Of a DNA stretch of 64,000 bases, positions 25,750-35,005 are shown piece by piece (within the stretch, counting starts at the first letter, position 1; each line of letters starts with the position of its first letter). The stretch spans positions 62,001 through 126,000 of the forward strand of contig NZ_REFP01000008.1 of NCBI RefSeq assembly GCF_003688725.1, given 5' to 3'. A program made the position numbers and the translations under genes. Below the pieces are notes generated by a model. That model was not told where the DNA came from. It saw only the letters and a list, made by a program, of their open reading frames with translations, and searched no databases. The stretch is from Thermoactinomyces vulgaris (GTDB lineage Bacteria; Bacillota; Bacilli; Thermoactinomycetales; Thermoactinomycetaceae).

Positions 25750-26058
25750 ATGTATCATTATCCGTATGGATGGATGGGAAATGAAGGATATATTGAGCAG
25801 AGAAGGCCTGAACCCCCGGGAAGGCCGGGGAGCCCCGGTCAGCAGCAACCCCCGCAACAACGTCCCTTCGTCGCTCCTCAAACGTTGCGCCAATATGTCG
25901 GTCAGGTGATCCGTGTGGTGGTTCGTGATGTATTCCGTTATCCCACCTACGTTTATGTCGCCGATGTGAACCGTTGGGGAGATGCCACCTTGGTTGCTTG
26001 TGTTCAAGGGGTCCCCCGGCCGATTGTTGTTTCCTCCAGACAAGTCAGCATCGTGTAA
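25750..26058 (+). CDS. Hypothetical protein with Pro/Gln-rich linker, coat-like
   Basis: About 102 residues. The N-terminus is aromatic (MYHYPYGWMGNEGY), followed by a low-complexity RPEPPGRPGSPGQQQPPQ segment and a compact C-terminal domain of about 55 residues (VGQVIRVVVRDVFRYPTYVY, then VACVQGVPRPIVVSSRQV) that looks like a small beta domain. The ATG at 25750 is preferred since AAGGGAGAAGG lies 4-5 bases upstream. Composition resembles small spore-surface proteins of Bacilli, but no family is recognised. A terminator hairpin follows. Confidence 0.65.
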   Translation: MYHYPYGWMGNEGYIEQRRPEPPGRPGSPGQQQPPQQRPFVAPQTLRQYVGQVIRVVVRDVFRYPTYVYVADVNRWGDATLVACVQGVPRPIVVSSRQVSIV

Positions 26059-26075
26059 CAGGAAAGATCCGTTTT

Positions 26076-26115
26076 TCCGGGCTTGTGAAGGTGTCGTCCT
26101 TCCGGCCCGGATTTT
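26076..26115 (+). terminator. Hairpin terminator after the Pro-rich gene
   Basis: CCGGGC / GCCCGG stem extended inward by GAAGG / CCTTC and followed by TTTT. Confidence 0.6.
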
Positions 26116-26276
26116 GTTGATATAAATAAAAACATTTAATATGCTAAGATTAAAGCCGGTACCGTGCAAGTTGGGGCGACACTTGGTTGGCATGGATCCG
26201 GAGGTCTGTCCGTTTGATTTTGCTATACAATGGGAACAAGGATGGATGATTTTTCGGACTGGTTCGGGGTGTTGAT

Positions 26277-27008
26277 GTGTCAAAAAGATATTTTCTGCTC
26301 TTGATGGTTTTCATGGCTTTTGCCTGTGTGGCTTGCCAGGGGTTTCTCTTCGGCATTCAACAAGACCCCACGGATCACTGGGGTTTTTATGAAAAATTGT
26401 ATCAAGAGGTTCCAAAAATCAAAGATTTGCTTTTGGATGCGGGTGTGCAAACTTACTTGCAAAATCAACCCTATATTTACGGCGGAAGTGATGATGGCCG
26501 GTATTTGTCCGTTTTAACTTACATAAAGGAAAAACAAGTGTTTCGGATGGATTTTTACCAATTGGACAGCGGCCGGTGTGTCCAAACCCTTTATTTGCCG
26601 GAAAAAAGCAAGCTGGAAACCAAAATGCATTCCAAAGACGGCGATGAGATGGTGGAATATCTGGAAATTGTACAAGAAACGATCGACAAAGGATACCGGA
26701 TCAACAAGCCGGTGAAACCAGTTTTGTTAGTGACCGGCAACCGGTATATCCTGCAGAAAGAAGCCGGATGGTATGCACGGGCGTATAAGCAGGAAGGCGA
26801 TTTGTATTTGACGGTTGAAAATGAAAAGGACCAGCGTTGGACGGTTTTCCGGAAAGATTTAAAAGGAATCAAAGAAAATGAAATTTATCCTTATTTGGTG
26901 CCTTTGGATGAGAATCATTCCGACTGGGCTTTTGCGGTTGTGCTGAAAGGGGACCGGGCGGAAGAAAACATGATCCGCCGTTTTGATGCCGGCACTTTCC
27001 GGCCCTGA
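26277..27008 (+). CDS. Hypothetical lipoprotein
   Basis: A 243-residue protein with a lipoprotein signal peptide (YFLLLMVFMAFACVAC, lipid Cys at residue 20). The mature part is acidic/basic mixed with no repeat or catalytic motif; it contains YIYGGSDDGRYLSVLTYI and a second similar block near the end, suggesting beta structure. GTG start; the upstream binding site GGGGTGTT is weak. No family recognised. The next gene starts 50 bases downstream and may be co-transcribed. Confidence 0.7.
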   Translation: MSKRYFLLLMVFMAFACVACQGFLFGIQQDPTDHWGFYEKLYQEVPKIKDLLLDAGVQTYLQNQPYIYGGSDDGRYLSVLTYIKEKQVFRMDFYQLDSGRCVQTLYLPEKSKLETKMHSKDGDEMVEYLEIVQETIDKGYRINKPVKPVLLVTGNRYILQKEAGWYARAYKQEGDLYLTVENEKDQRWTVFRKDLKGIKENEIYPYLVPLDENHSDWAFAVVLKGDRAEENMIRRFDAGTFRP

Positions 27009-27057
27009 ACCCCGCACAACCCGCGGATTTGGCACCGACTGGACGGGAGGAAGAGGG

Positions 27058-27654
27058 ATGGAGACCAAAATTCTTTTGATTCGTCATGGGGAAACCTTGT
27101 GGAACCGGGAATTTCGCAAGCAAGGGCAACGGGATGTCCCGTTGAGTGATTTGGGCAGGGAGCAGGCTGCCAAGCTGGCCGGCTATCTGAAGGATGAAAC
27201 GTTCAGTGCCATTTATGCCAGCGACCTGTCCCGCGCCAAAGAGACGGCACAACTGGTGGCCAAACCGCACCGGTTGCCGGTCACGGTCTTTCCGGAATTC
27301 AGGGAAAGAAATTTTGGTGAGTGGGAAGGGTTGATGGATGAGGAAGTGAAACGGAAATATCCCGACTGGAAAGAAGTGACTTTAAACGGGGGAAAATACG
27401 GTGTGGAAACCGTGAAAGCCATGCAAAAACGATTTTCTGAAAAATGCGAGGAATTGGCCAGGGAACATTTTGGAGGGCAAATTGCGATTGTGGCCCATGG
27501 TTTGTGCATCCATATGTTTTTGCATGCGGTGACTGGCGGGGAGTACGGCCCGCAAAGAGAAAAATTGAAAAATACCAGCATGACCCGGCTGATTTATCAC
27601 CAAAACGGCCGGTGGACGGTGGAAAGTTATAATGAAGTGCCGCATCTTCAATGA
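27058..27654 (+). CDS. Histidine phosphatase family protein
   Basis: A 198-residue member of the phosphoglycerate-mutase-like phosphatase superfamily. The phospho-His site is LIRHGETLWN (His near residue 10); FRERNFGEWEG near 80 carries the acid Glu, and IVAHGLCIHMFL near 145 holds the second His. Members include CobC, GpmB and broad phosphatases, and the substrate cannot be chosen from sequence. ATG 27058 follows GGGAGGAAGAGGG. The stop overlaps an ATGA of the degraded regulator that follows. Confidence 0.85.
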   Translation: METKILLIRHGETLWNREFRKQGQRDVPLSDLGREQAAKLAGYLKDETFSAIYASDLSRAKETAQLVAKPHRLPVTVFPEFRERNFGEWEGLMDEEVKRKYPDWKEVTLNGGKYGVETVKAMQKRFSEKCEELAREHFGGQIAIVAHGLCIHMFLHAVTGGEYGPQREKLKNTSMTRLIYHQNGRWTVESYNEVPHLQ

Positions 27655-27683
27655 GATTATCCGCTAATGGAGGTTGTCCGGCT

Positions 27684-29020
27684 GTGGAAGCAGAATGCAA
27701 CGATTTTCAAGAGCTCAGAAAGGAGCTTTTCCGGTTGCGGGAAAGGCAGCAGCTGATTGAAGCGGCTTTTGAGAGCGCCTATGAGGGGATTGTTCTTGTG
27801 GATCCCGACGGGAAAATTGTCATGCTGAACGACACGTATGCCAGATTTTTGCAGGTGGATGCCCGGGAAGTTATCGGGCGGCATGTGACCGAAGTGATTG
27901 AAAACATACGGATGCACATTGTCGTCCGCACCGGCCGGCCGGAGCTGGCGCAAGTCCAACGGATCCGCGGCGGAGACATGTTGGTTCATCGCATTCCCAT
28001 CCGTAAAAACAACCGGGTGGTTTCCGCAGTTGGCAAAGTTTTGTTTCAAGATGTGAACAAACTGCACGCCTTGTCCCGCCGGGTCATGCAGTTGAGCAAA
28101 GAATTGGACTATTACAGGGGAGAATATTTTAAAAAATTGGGAATCCGATACCGTTTTGATGATATTGCGGGAAAAAGCGAAGCCATGCTCCGGGTAAGGA
28201 AATGGCGCGGAAAGTGGCTTGGAGTGATTCCACGGTTTTCATCGGGGGCGAAAGCGGAACCGGAAAAGAAATGTTTGCCCATGCCATCCATTTTGAAAGC
28301 CCGAGACGGGGAAAGCCGTTTATTAAAGTCAATTGTGCCGCCATTCCGGAAAGCCTGGTGGAATCGATTTTGTTCGGGTATGAAGAGGGGGCGTTACCGG
28401 AGCTTCCCCGGGAGGCAGAAAGGGAAAGTTTCTCCTCGCGGAGGGTGGCATGATTTTTTTGGATGAGATCGGGGAACTTCCTCTCACCATGCAGGCAAAA
28501 CTGTTGCGCGTGTTGCAGGAAAAAGAAGTGGAGCCGGTGGGATCGGCTCATCCGGTTCCGGTCAATGTCCGGGTGTTGGCAGCCAGCAACCGGGATTTGG
28601 AAGAGATGGTCAGGGAAAAGCGGTTCCGGTTGGATTTATTTTACAGGCTTCATGTGATTTCCTTACAGATTCCCCCGTTGCGCAAGCGGAAAGAAGACAT
28701 CCCGGACCTGGCACAGATCCTGCTCAGGGAATTATCGGCGGATCTGGGGATTTACGCAAGCCGGATCACGCCGGGAGCCATGGGATGCCTGTTGAATTAT
28801 GACTGGCCCGGAAACGTCCGGGAATTGCGAAATGTCTTGGAGCGGTCGATGCATCTGATGGATGGGGACACATTGGATGTGAAACACTTGCCGTATCACC
28901 TGCAGAAAAAACAAGGATGCCATGACGGGAAATTTTCCTTGAAGTCCGCCGTGGCCCGGGCGGAAAAAGAAGCGATCCGGCAAGCATTGAAAGCTGCGAA
29001 CGGAAACCGGAATTTGGCCA
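27684..29020 (+). pseudogene. Broken sigma-54-dependent activator (PAS-AAA+)
   Basis: An enhancer-binding protein decayed by two frameshifts and a 3' deletion. Frame 1 (from GTG 27684, GGAGGT upstream) holds a PAS domain (AFESAYEGIVLVDPDGKIV) and the start of the AAA+ domain ([16 protein letters not shown]). A one-base loss near 28198-28204 shifts to the frame with [16 protein letters not shown] (Walker A). A second loss at 28394-28395 falls within the sigma-54 contact motif GAFTGA: GCG TT ACC GGA GCT needs one base to restore it. The frame then runs through [11 protein letters not shown] (Walker B) and WPGNVRELRNVLERS. The HTH is missing; the sequence joins a permease remnant after GNRNLAI. 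Confidence 0.88.
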
Positions 29021-29458
29021 TTGGCGATCATGAATACAGCCTCGGAAGTGGGGTTTGGAAATGTGATTGCCGGCTTGCCGGAGTTTCAGTCGATTACCCG
29101 TGCCCTGTTGTCGATGGACGTGAATCCCCTTTTTTCCGAGGCATTGTCCATCAACATTCTGGCCGGCATCACCGGGTCCGCATCCGGCGGGATGAGCATT
29201 GCCCTTGACATCATGGGGCAAAAGTATCTGGAGCTGGCCGCAAGCATCGGGACGGATCCCGAAGTGTTGCACCGGATCGCTTCCATGTCGGCCGGCGGCA
29301 TGGACACATTGCCCCATAACGGGGCGGTCATCACCCTTCTGGCGATCTGCGGATTGACGCATCGGGAAGCGTATCCGGACATTTTTGCGATCACGGTGAT
29401 CAAGACGTTGGTTGTTCCGCTTATGATCTTGTTGACCATCGCGACGGGAATTTATTAA
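29021..29458 (+). pseudogene. C-terminal remnant of a GntP-family permease
   Basis: About 145 residues in frame from TTG 29021: IMNTASEVGFGNVIAGLPEF, GITGSASGGMSIAL, SAGGMDTLPHNGAVITLL and a last membrane helix (FAITVIKTLVVPLMILL). This is the final third of a GntP/hydroxybutyrate-type permease, normally about 450 residues; the rest is gone. It begins exactly where the regulator pseudogene ends, and the short repeat TTGGC occurs at 29014-29018 and 29021-29025, suggesting deletion between short homologies. Any residual translation would give only four or five helices. Confidence 0.85.
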
Positions 29459-29484
29459 AAATTTTTTCAAGAGGAGGATACCGG

Positions 29485-30252
29485 ATGGCGGAAAGAACGG
29501 TGATTGTGACAGGCGCTGCCGGAACGATCGGGCGGGCCATTGCCCGGGCGTTTGCCGGAGAAGGAGACTTTGTGGCGGTCTGGGATGTAAAGAAAGAAGC
29601 GGCTGAATCGGTGGCGGAAGACATCCAAAATGAAACGGCCGGATCGGCCAAAGGCTATGCGGTGGATGTGACCAGCGAAGAGCAAATCAAGCAAAACACC
29701 AAGTTGCTTGTGGATGAACGGGGCAGCATCGATGTGATTGTCAATAATGCCGGATTGCAACATATTGATCCGGTGGAGCATTTCCCACTCGAAAAGTGGA
29801 ATCATTTGTTGGATGTGATGTTGACCGGTCCGTTTTTGTTGATCAAACATGTGTTGCCGGTGATGAAAAAACAGAAGTACGAGCGGATCATCAATATTTC
29901 GTCCGTGCACGGAAAGACCGCTTCCCCCTTTAAAGCGGCCTATATTTCAGCCAAACACGGATTGGTGGGGCTGACCAAAACGGTTGCTTTGGAAACCGCC
30001 GATTACGGCATTACCGCCAATGCGATCATGCCCGGCGCCGTGGATACCCCGCTGGTGCAAAATCAACTGGAGAAATTGGCCTCGGAAGAAGGGATCACAA
30101 AACAGGAGGCTTTGATGAAACATTTGTTGAACAAACAAGCCGTCAAACGGTTTATCCGCCCGGAAGAAGTGGCTGCTTGTGCGGTTTATCTTGCTTCGGA
30201 TCCGGCCGGGGCGGTGACCGGAGAGACCATTTCCGTATCGGGCGGATGGTGA
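29485..30252 (+). CDS. 3-hydroxybutyrate dehydrogenase (SDR family)
   Basis: A 255-residue short-chain dehydrogenase interconverting 3-hydroxybutyrate and acetoacetate with NAD. Rossmann motif VTGAAGTIGRAIA; NNAG motif NNAGLQHIDPVEHFPLEKWN, which is the 3HBDH form; catalytic Ser/Tyr/Lys in ISSVHG and YISAKHG; closing SVSGGW. GAGGAGG lies about 7 bases before the ATG. In Bacillus the yxjC permease, scoAB CoA-transferase and yxjF dehydrogenase genes form one locus; here only the last gene is intact, next to the remnant permease and broken activator. It may now be expressed from read-through or be on its way to loss. Confidence 0.9.
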   Translation: MAERTVIVTGAAGTIGRAIARAFAGEGDFVAVWDVKKEAAESVAEDIQNETAGSAKGYAVDVTSEEQIKQNTKLLVDERGSIDVIVNNAGLQHIDPVEHFPLEKWNHLLDVMLTGPFLLIKHVLPVMKKQKYERIINISSVHGKTASPFKAAYISAKHGLVGLTKTVALETADYGITANAIMPGAVDTPLVQNQLEKLASEEGITKQEALMKHLLNKQAVKRFIRPEEVAACAVYLASDPAGAVTGETISVSGGW

Positions 30253-30352
30253 CAAAATTTCCCCGTCTTAAAAAGGCGGGGATTCTTGCGTCCTGCGGGT
30301 GGTTTCGTTAAGATAATAGAAGAAAAATCAAGATATGAACCGAGGAGCAACG

Positions 30353-30829
30353 ATGACGTTAGAAACTTTATACCAAGAACTGCAGGATTTAAATCCCGGT
30401 GAAATTGAAACCATACATAAACTGGTTCAAGCTTTGAAACGCACAAGGGTCAGCCCGCTGGCATATATTGAGGAAGTCATGAACTTTCAAGCGACGGGCT
30501 ACGATGAACAGAAAAATGCGTACATTCACCGCATGTGCATCACAGATGAATTGAAAAACCGCTACAAAATCTTGCATGGCGGCATCACCGCCACTTTTAT
30601 CGACACGGCCATGGGATCCACCATTTTTCAAATGGAAGGGAAAGATGCCCGGGTCGTGACCCTGGACTTGAATGTTCATTTTTTGGCACCAGGCCAGGAA
30701 GGCTGGCTGACTTCCGAAACGCAAGTGATCAAAAAGGGAAAAACGACCATTATTTTGGAAACCAAAGTGTTCGATGAGCGGGAAAAGATGATTGCCACAG
30801 CTTCCTCAACCTTTTTCCGTTTGAAGTAG
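30353..30829 (+). CDS. PaaI-family hotdog thioesterase
   Basis: A 158-residue acyl-CoA thioesterase-like protein. A helical N-terminal extension (about 45 residues) precedes the hotdog fold with the PaaI motif LHGGITATFIDTAMG near 76-90 and VHFLAPGQEG. Substrate unknown. The ATG at 30353 follows CGAGGAG with a 6-base spacer; the ATG at 30335 lies before this site. The Nudix gene starts 12 bases after it, so the two form an operon. It is a paralogue of the protein at 37865. Confidence 0.85.
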   Translation: MTLETLYQELQDLNPGEIETIHKLVQALKRTRVSPLAYIEEVMNFQATGYDEQKNAYIHRMCITDELKNRYKILHGGITATFIDTAMGSTIFQMEGKDARVVTLDLNVHFLAPGQEGWLTSETQVIKKGKTTIILETKVFDEREKMIATASSTFFRLK

Positions 30830-30841
30830 GCGGGGATTTTT

Positions 30842-31267
30842 ATGACAAAACCTTACAAAATCGTGGCAAAAGCGATTATTTTTCATGAAGGCCATGTGCT
30901 AATTTTGCGCAAGTCGCTGGAAGAACGCCTGGCCAAAGACACTCACGGTTGGGACTTTCCGGGAGGCGGTTTGGAACCGTGCGAACCGATCATGGATGCG
31001 TTGGCCCGGGAAGTGAAGGAAGAAACCGGTTTGGAAGTGAAAGTGGTGGCACCGGCATATATATACGATGAGATCCAGGAAGAAAAGCATTTGATCATTG
31101 TTAAATTTGCCTGTGACCAACCCACGGGAGATCTGACTTTAAGTGCAGAGCATGACCTTTACCGTTGGGTTTATCTGGACGAACTGGACGAGGGAGAATA
31201 TCCGGAATGGATGAAAGAAGAGATCCGCCGGGCTTATCGGATTTACACCGATTTTCGCGGTCTTTGA
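30842..31267 (+). CDS. Nudix hydrolase
   Basis: A 141-residue Nudix enzyme with an intact box: GGGLEPCEPIMDALAREVKE, then ETG, near residues 40-62, keeping all metal-binding glutamates. This contrasts with the degenerate Nudix protein at 20262. Substrates of the family are nucleoside diphosphates linked to another moiety; which one is not predictable. It is co-transcribed with the upstream thioesterase and followed by a terminator. Confidence 0.9.
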   Translation: MTKPYKIVAKAIIFHEGHVLILRKSLEERLAKDTHGWDFPGGGLEPCEPIMDALAREVKEETGLEVKVVAPAYIYDEIQEEKHLIIVKFACDQPTGDLTLSAEHDLYRWVYLDELDEGEYPEWMKEEIRRAYRIYTDFRGL

Positions 31268-31290
31268 ATCTTGGAACAAGAACAGAGAAG

Positions 31291-31321
31291 TCCTCTGGTT
31301 GTGAAACCGGGGGATTTTTTT
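31291..31321 (+). terminator. Rho-independent terminator
   Basis: Ten-pair stem TCCTCTGGTT / AACCGGGGGA (two G-U pairs), a 4-base loop and seven T. Confidence 0.8.
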
Positions 31322-31340
31322 GGGATGGGAGGAAACGGAC

Positions 31341-31865
31341 ATGCTTCGTGTCAATCTTCGTTTGGCCATGTTTTTTGTGTTCTGTGGCGTTTGTGGCGTG
31401 TTGTTGGCAGGATGCGCGGATCAGCCGGAAATGGGAACGGGCACGGTGGTTGGAAACGAAAAGAAAGTGATGATGCTGGAAGAAACCCATCTGCTCGAAC
31501 TCCGGGAAGATGAACAAAAGATTTATGATCAGTATAAGAGCAAACCGGTGGAAGATTTGAAACAGATCGATCCCATTGTTGCGGCCAAGCTGTATCTCCA
31601 CGCCGTTTTGAACCATGATGAAGAGATGGAGGAATTGTTGTCTGTCAATAAAAAGCCCGGGGACCACCAGAAACTGATCCAAAAGGTGAACAGTATGAAA
31701 CGGGTGTTGACCGGAGTGACAAAAGTGAAGTTTGTCCAACTTGATGACCATACGGGTTACGTCGAGTATCCGCTGATGGGCGAAGATGCCAGCCGGTTTC
31801 AAATGGTGAAAAATGAACAGGGAATATGGAAAGTGGATACAAGCAGTTTGATTGAATCCTCTTGA
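31341..31865 (+). CDS. Hypothetical lipoprotein
   Basis: A 174-residue protein with signal peptide MLRVNLRLAMFFVFCGVCGV and lipobox LLAGC (Cys about residue 25). The mature domain has LREDEQKIYDQYKSKPVE, AAKLYLHAVLNHDEEMEELL and a C-terminal beta hairpin (GIWKVDTSSLI), a layout like small NTF2-like extracellular domains. ATG 31341 follows GGGAGGA. It starts just after a terminator and ends before another, so it is monocistronic. Function unknown. Confidence 0.75.
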   Translation: MLRVNLRLAMFFVFCGVCGVLLAGCADQPEMGTGTVVGNEKKVMMLEETHLLELREDEQKIYDQYKSKPVEDLKQIDPIVAAKLYLHAVLNHDEEMEELLSVNKKPGDHQKLIQKVNSMKRVLTGVTKVKFVQLDDHTGYVEYPLMGEDASRFQMVKNEQGIWKVDTSSLIESS

Positions 31866-31886
31866 TTTGTTCCCGGAATCTTGCAG

Positions 31887-31913
31887 CCACCCTGCGTTAC
31901 GGGTGGTTTTTTT
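31887..31913 (+). terminator. Rho-independent terminator
   Basis: Stem CCACCC / GGGTGG with an 8-base loop and seven T. Confidence 0.78.
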
Positions 31914-32049
31914 ATTGATCTTTATGAAATCTAACATTATAAATATAAAGTTTTATGGTTTAAAAATGCAATAGAACGGGAAATACATAACGCATATCGG
32001 GAATAAGGTTTGGATTTTTTATCTGTTGTATTGAAAAAAGGAGGTTTTT

Positions 32050-32838
32050 GTGATCCGTTTCCGTTGGTTTTCTTTTTTGGGCATGGTTTTTTGTTTTCTG
32101 TTTTTCACTGCTTGTGTGCCGGACCGCCCCGAAGGCCGGTTTACTTTGGAAGAAGGAACGTTTACCTTTGCGATGAGCGGTCTGTATAAACCGTTCAACT
32201 ATCATGACACCCGACAGGGAGGAGAATTGACCGGATTTGATGTGGAGATCGGGAAGGCATTGGCCAAAGAAATGGGATTGAAACCCAATCCGGTTGCCAC
32301 GCCTTGGGAAACCATCATTGCCGGTTTGCAAATGAGAAAATATGATGCCATCATCGGCAGCATGGGGATTACCGAGAAGCGAAAACAAGCTGTTGATTTT
32401 ACGATCCCTTATTACCGTTCGGGTGCGCAAATATTTGTGTCCGCTGAGAACACGTCCATTCGTTCGGCGGATGATTTGAAAGGAAAAATCATCGGGGTGA
32501 TGAAGGCGTCCACTTTTAAAGAGGTGGCATCCGGCTACAGTTCCGATCTCGTGGAATACACCAGCGACATCACCGCTTTGCAGGATTTGCCGACCGGGCG
32601 TCTGGATGCCGTCATTACCGATCAGGCCGTCGGGTTGTATGCGATGAACCGGATGAATTTCCCGATCAAAGATGTCGGTGAGCCGCTGACACAAGACGAG
32701 ATGGCCATTGCCGTGCATAAAGGGGATAAAGAATTGCAGCAAAAGTTAAATCAGGCTCTTGAAAAGATCATCCGGGACGGGACGTATGACCGGATCAGTC
32801 ACAAGTATTTTAATCGGAATCTTCTGGAAAATGAATGA
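32050..32838 (+). CDS. Amino acid ABC transporter substrate-binding lipoprotein
   Basis: A 262-residue family 3 solute-binding lipoprotein. Signal peptide with lipobox FFTAC (Cys about 23); YKPFNYHDTRQGGELTGFDV near 45-60 and IGSMGITEKRKQAVDF near 100 are the ligand-domain signatures; the Arg in the latter usually binds the amino-acid carboxylate. GTG start five bases after AAAGGAGG. First gene of a three-gene transporter operon with a permease and ATPase. Likely ligand is a polar amino acid such as glutamine or cystine. Confidence 0.93.
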   Translation: MIRFRWFSFLGMVFCFLFFTACVPDRPEGRFTLEEGTFTFAMSGLYKPFNYHDTRQGGELTGFDVEIGKALAKEMGLKPNPVATPWETIIAGLQMRKYDAIIGSMGITEKRKQAVDFTIPYYRSGAQIFVSAENTSIRSADDLKGKIIGVMKASTFKEVASGYSSDLVEYTSDITALQDLPTGRLDAVITDQAVGLYAMNRMNFPIKDVGEPLTQDEMAIAVHKGDKELQQKLNQALEKIIRDGTYDRISHKYFNRNLLENE

Positions 32839-32853
32839 AATAGATGTGAAGGG

Positions 32854-33537
32854 GTGACTTTCAACAGAAACATGGAGATCATGGAAATTTTCCAAGTGAC
32901 GTTTGCTGGCTTTACCAAAGCCGCTTGGCAAACCGTTCAGTTAACGTTTTGGTCCTTGCTTTTGGGAACGGCGATTGGCTTGGTGTTTGCATTTTTCAAA
33001 ATTTCCCGCAATGCCGTTTTAAATGGAATTGCAACGGTTTATATCACGGTGATTCGCGGGACGCCGCTGATTGTGCAGATTTTTGCCATTTACTTCGGCT
33101 TGGCGCAACTCGTGGTGTTGGATTCGTTCACGGCCGGGGTGTATGCGCTGGCCATCCATGCCGGAGCCTATATTGCGGAAATTTTCCGCGGCGCGATTCA
33201 ATCCATCGACAAAGGACAGATGGAAGCGTCCCGTTCCCTTGGCATGACTTATCCGATGGCCATGCGCCGGATTATTTTGCCGCAGGCTTTTCGCCGTTCC
33301 ATTCCTTCCTTGGGGAACCAGTTTATCATCGGGTTGAAAGATTCTTCCCTGGTGGCTTATATCGGCGGAACCGAGTTGTGGGCCACGGCTTTGGGAGCGG
33401 CGGCGGATAATTTTAAGCAGTTTGAGACTTATTTGATTAACGGGTTTTATTATTTGGCATTGGTTTTGATTTTTACATTTCTGCTGCAGTGGGTGGAGAA
33501 GCATTTGGATGTGGAACAAAGGAGTGTCCGTGCTTGA
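32854..33537 (+). CDS. Amino acid ABC transporter permease
   Basis: About 227 residues, five predicted membrane helices. The His/Glu/Gln/Arg-type permease signature [14 protein letters not shown] lies near 60-75, and the EAA loop [21 protein letters not shown] (as [11 protein letters not shown] with a conserved G) near 120-140 contacts the ATPase. The start is uncertain: GTG 32854 has AAGG close by, ATG 32872 has AAGGGG too far away. It ends overlapping the ATPase start by four bases (TTGA), so translation is coupled. Confidence 0.9.
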   Translation: MTFNRNMEIMEIFQVTFAGFTKAAWQTVQLTFWSLLLGTAIGLVFAFFKISRNAVLNGIATVYITVIRGTPLIVQIFAIYFGLAQLVVLDSFTAGVYALAIHAGAYIAEIFRGAIQSIDKGQMEASRSLGMTYPMAMRRIILPQAFRRSIPSLGNQFIIGLKDSSLVAYIGGTELWATALGAAADNFKQFETYLINGFYYLALVLIFTFLLQWVEKHLDVEQRSVRA

Positions 33538-34259
33538 TTCAGGTGAAAAAGTTGAACAAGTCGTTCGGAGGAGTGCAGGTGTTGAAGGATGTCAATTTTA
33601 AAGTGGAAGAAAGCGAGGTGGTTGTTTTCATCGGGGCCAGTGGTTCGGGAAAGAGCACATTGCTCCGTTGCCTGAATTTTTTGGAGAAACCGGACGGAGG
33701 CGAAATTTGGTTCAAGGGAAAAAAAGTGGAGCCGAAAAAAAAGAATCTGAACCGGATTCGCCAGGAAGTCGGCATGGTTTTTCAGCATTTTCACCTTTTC
33801 CCGCATCGGACAGTTCTTCAAAATCTGATGGAGGCCCCGGTTCATGTGAAAAAAGTTCCCAAAGAAGAGGCCGAGCGTTTGGGACTGAAAATGTTGGACA
33901 AAGTCGGGTTGCGCGAAAAAGCCCATGTCTATCCTTACGCTTTATCCGGCGGACAAAAACAGCGGGTGGCGATTGCGCGGGCCTTGGCGATGCAGCCGAA
34001 AGTCATGCTGTTTGACGAACCGACTTCCGCCCTGGATCCCGAATTGGTGGGGGAAGTGTTGACCGTGATGAAAGAACTGGCTCAAGACGGGATGACGATG
34101 GTGATTGTCACCCATGAAATGGGATTTGCGCGTGAAGTGGCCGATCAGGTGATGTTCTTGGATCAAGGGGTGATTGTGGAATCGGGACCGCCGGAACAAA
34201 TTTTTGAATCCCCGAAAGAAGAAAGGACCCGGCAGTTTTTAAGCCAGGTTTACAATTGA
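33534..34259 (+). CDS. Amino acid ABC transporter ATP-binding protein
   Basis: A 241-residue ATPase energising uptake. Walker [12 protein letters not shown] near residue 38, signature [16 protein letters not shown] near 136, Walker [15 protein letters not shown], and H-loop [11 protein letters not shown] 33534 is chosen since AAAGGAG lies 9 bases upstream and the overlap with the permease stop is exactly TTGA. Last gene of the operon, followed by a terminator shared with the convergent GAF gene. Confidence 0.95.
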   Translation: MIQVKKLNKSFGGVQVLKDVNFKVEESEVVVFIGASGSGKSTLLRCLNFLEKPDGGEIWFKGKKVEPKKKNLNRIRQEVGMVFQHFHLFPHRTVLQNLMEAPVHVKKVPKEEAERLGLKMLDKVGLREKAHVYPYALSGGQKQRVAIARALAMQPKVMLFDEPTSALDPELVGEVLTVMKELAQDGMTMVIVTHEMGFAREVADQVMFLDQGVIVESGPPEQIFESPKEERTRQFLSQVYN

Positions 34260-34273
34260 ACGGGAAAGGTTTG

Positions 34274-34307
34274 AAAACCCCGGGTTGGAGACAACACCGG
34301 GGTTTTT
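34274..34307. terminator. Convergent terminator
   Basis: Stem AAAACCCCGG / CCGGGGTTTT with a 13-base loop, between the ABC operon and the reverse-strand GAF gene. Confidence 0.8.
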
Positions 34308-34810
34308 CAGTTTGCAAGGAGCGGACTCCAGTCCGTTTTTTGGATTATGATTTCGGCGTACTTTTCCAGCTGGGCCAGATCTTCCTCATCAAAACGGGCT
34401 TCCTTCGGGCTGTCAATATCCAAGACGCCGATGATTTTTCCGTTTACCGACAAAGGGATGACGATTTCGGAACGGCTGTCGGCGTCACAAGCGATATGTC
34501 CGGCAAACTCCAGGACGTTTTTCACCAGTTGCGGCCGCTCCTCTTTGACAGCGGTTCCGCATACGCCTTTTCCGACGGGGATCCGGACACAAGCCGGTTT
34601 GCCCATGAAAGGACCCAAGACCAATTCGCCGTCTTTCATCAGGTAAAAGCCGGCCCAGTTAATGTCAGACAAGGAATGAAATAAATGTGAGGCGGCATTG
34701 GATAAATTCGGAAGCCAGAAGGTTTCTCCTTCCAACAGGGCGGACAGTTGTTGTTGCATGGATTCATAACGCGTGGTTTTGTCTCCTTTCACTTCTTCAA
34801 AAGCAAACAT
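34307..34810 (-). CDS. Free methionine-R-sulfoxide reductase (GAF domain)
   Basis: A 167-residue single GAF domain of the fRMsr type, which reduces free methionine-R-sulfoxide. The three catalytic/resolving cysteines are visible in GKPACVRIPVGKGVCGTA and HIACDADSRSEIV, with the usual spacing. NWAGFYLM and GVLDIDSP are further family motifs (YtsP in Bacillus). Start chosen at the ATG at 34810 because ATGGAGGGC lies just upstream; the longer frame has no site. It is divergent from the M29 peptidase. Confidence 0.92.
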   Translation of the reverse strand: MFAFEEVKGDKTTRYESMQQQLSALLEGETFWLPNLSNAASHLFHSLSDINWAGFYLMKDGELVLGPFMGKPACVRIPVGKGVCGTAVKEERPQLVKNVLEFAGHIACDADSRSEIVIPLSVNGKIIGVLDIDSPKEARFDEEDLAQLEKYAEIIIQKTDWSPLLAN

Positions 34811-35005
34811 TGAATGCCCTCCATTTCTCCGGTCGTGATCGGTGAGACCGGGTGATTTCATGTTTTCGCAGGTATGGTTCCCATTGTACACCGGACCGGC
34901 GGGGATGAAAAGATTGTACGCTTTGGGCAAAGAAGTGTTAGAATATAAAAATGACAAGAAACAGATGCAACACAATCGACATTGAACCATAAAGGGGATG
35001 AAGAA

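Noticed and set aside
28202-28453. Short frame carrying Walker A that might be a separate gene
   Set aside because: It continues the AAA+ domain of the broken sigma-54 activator between two frameshifts and has no independent start signal.
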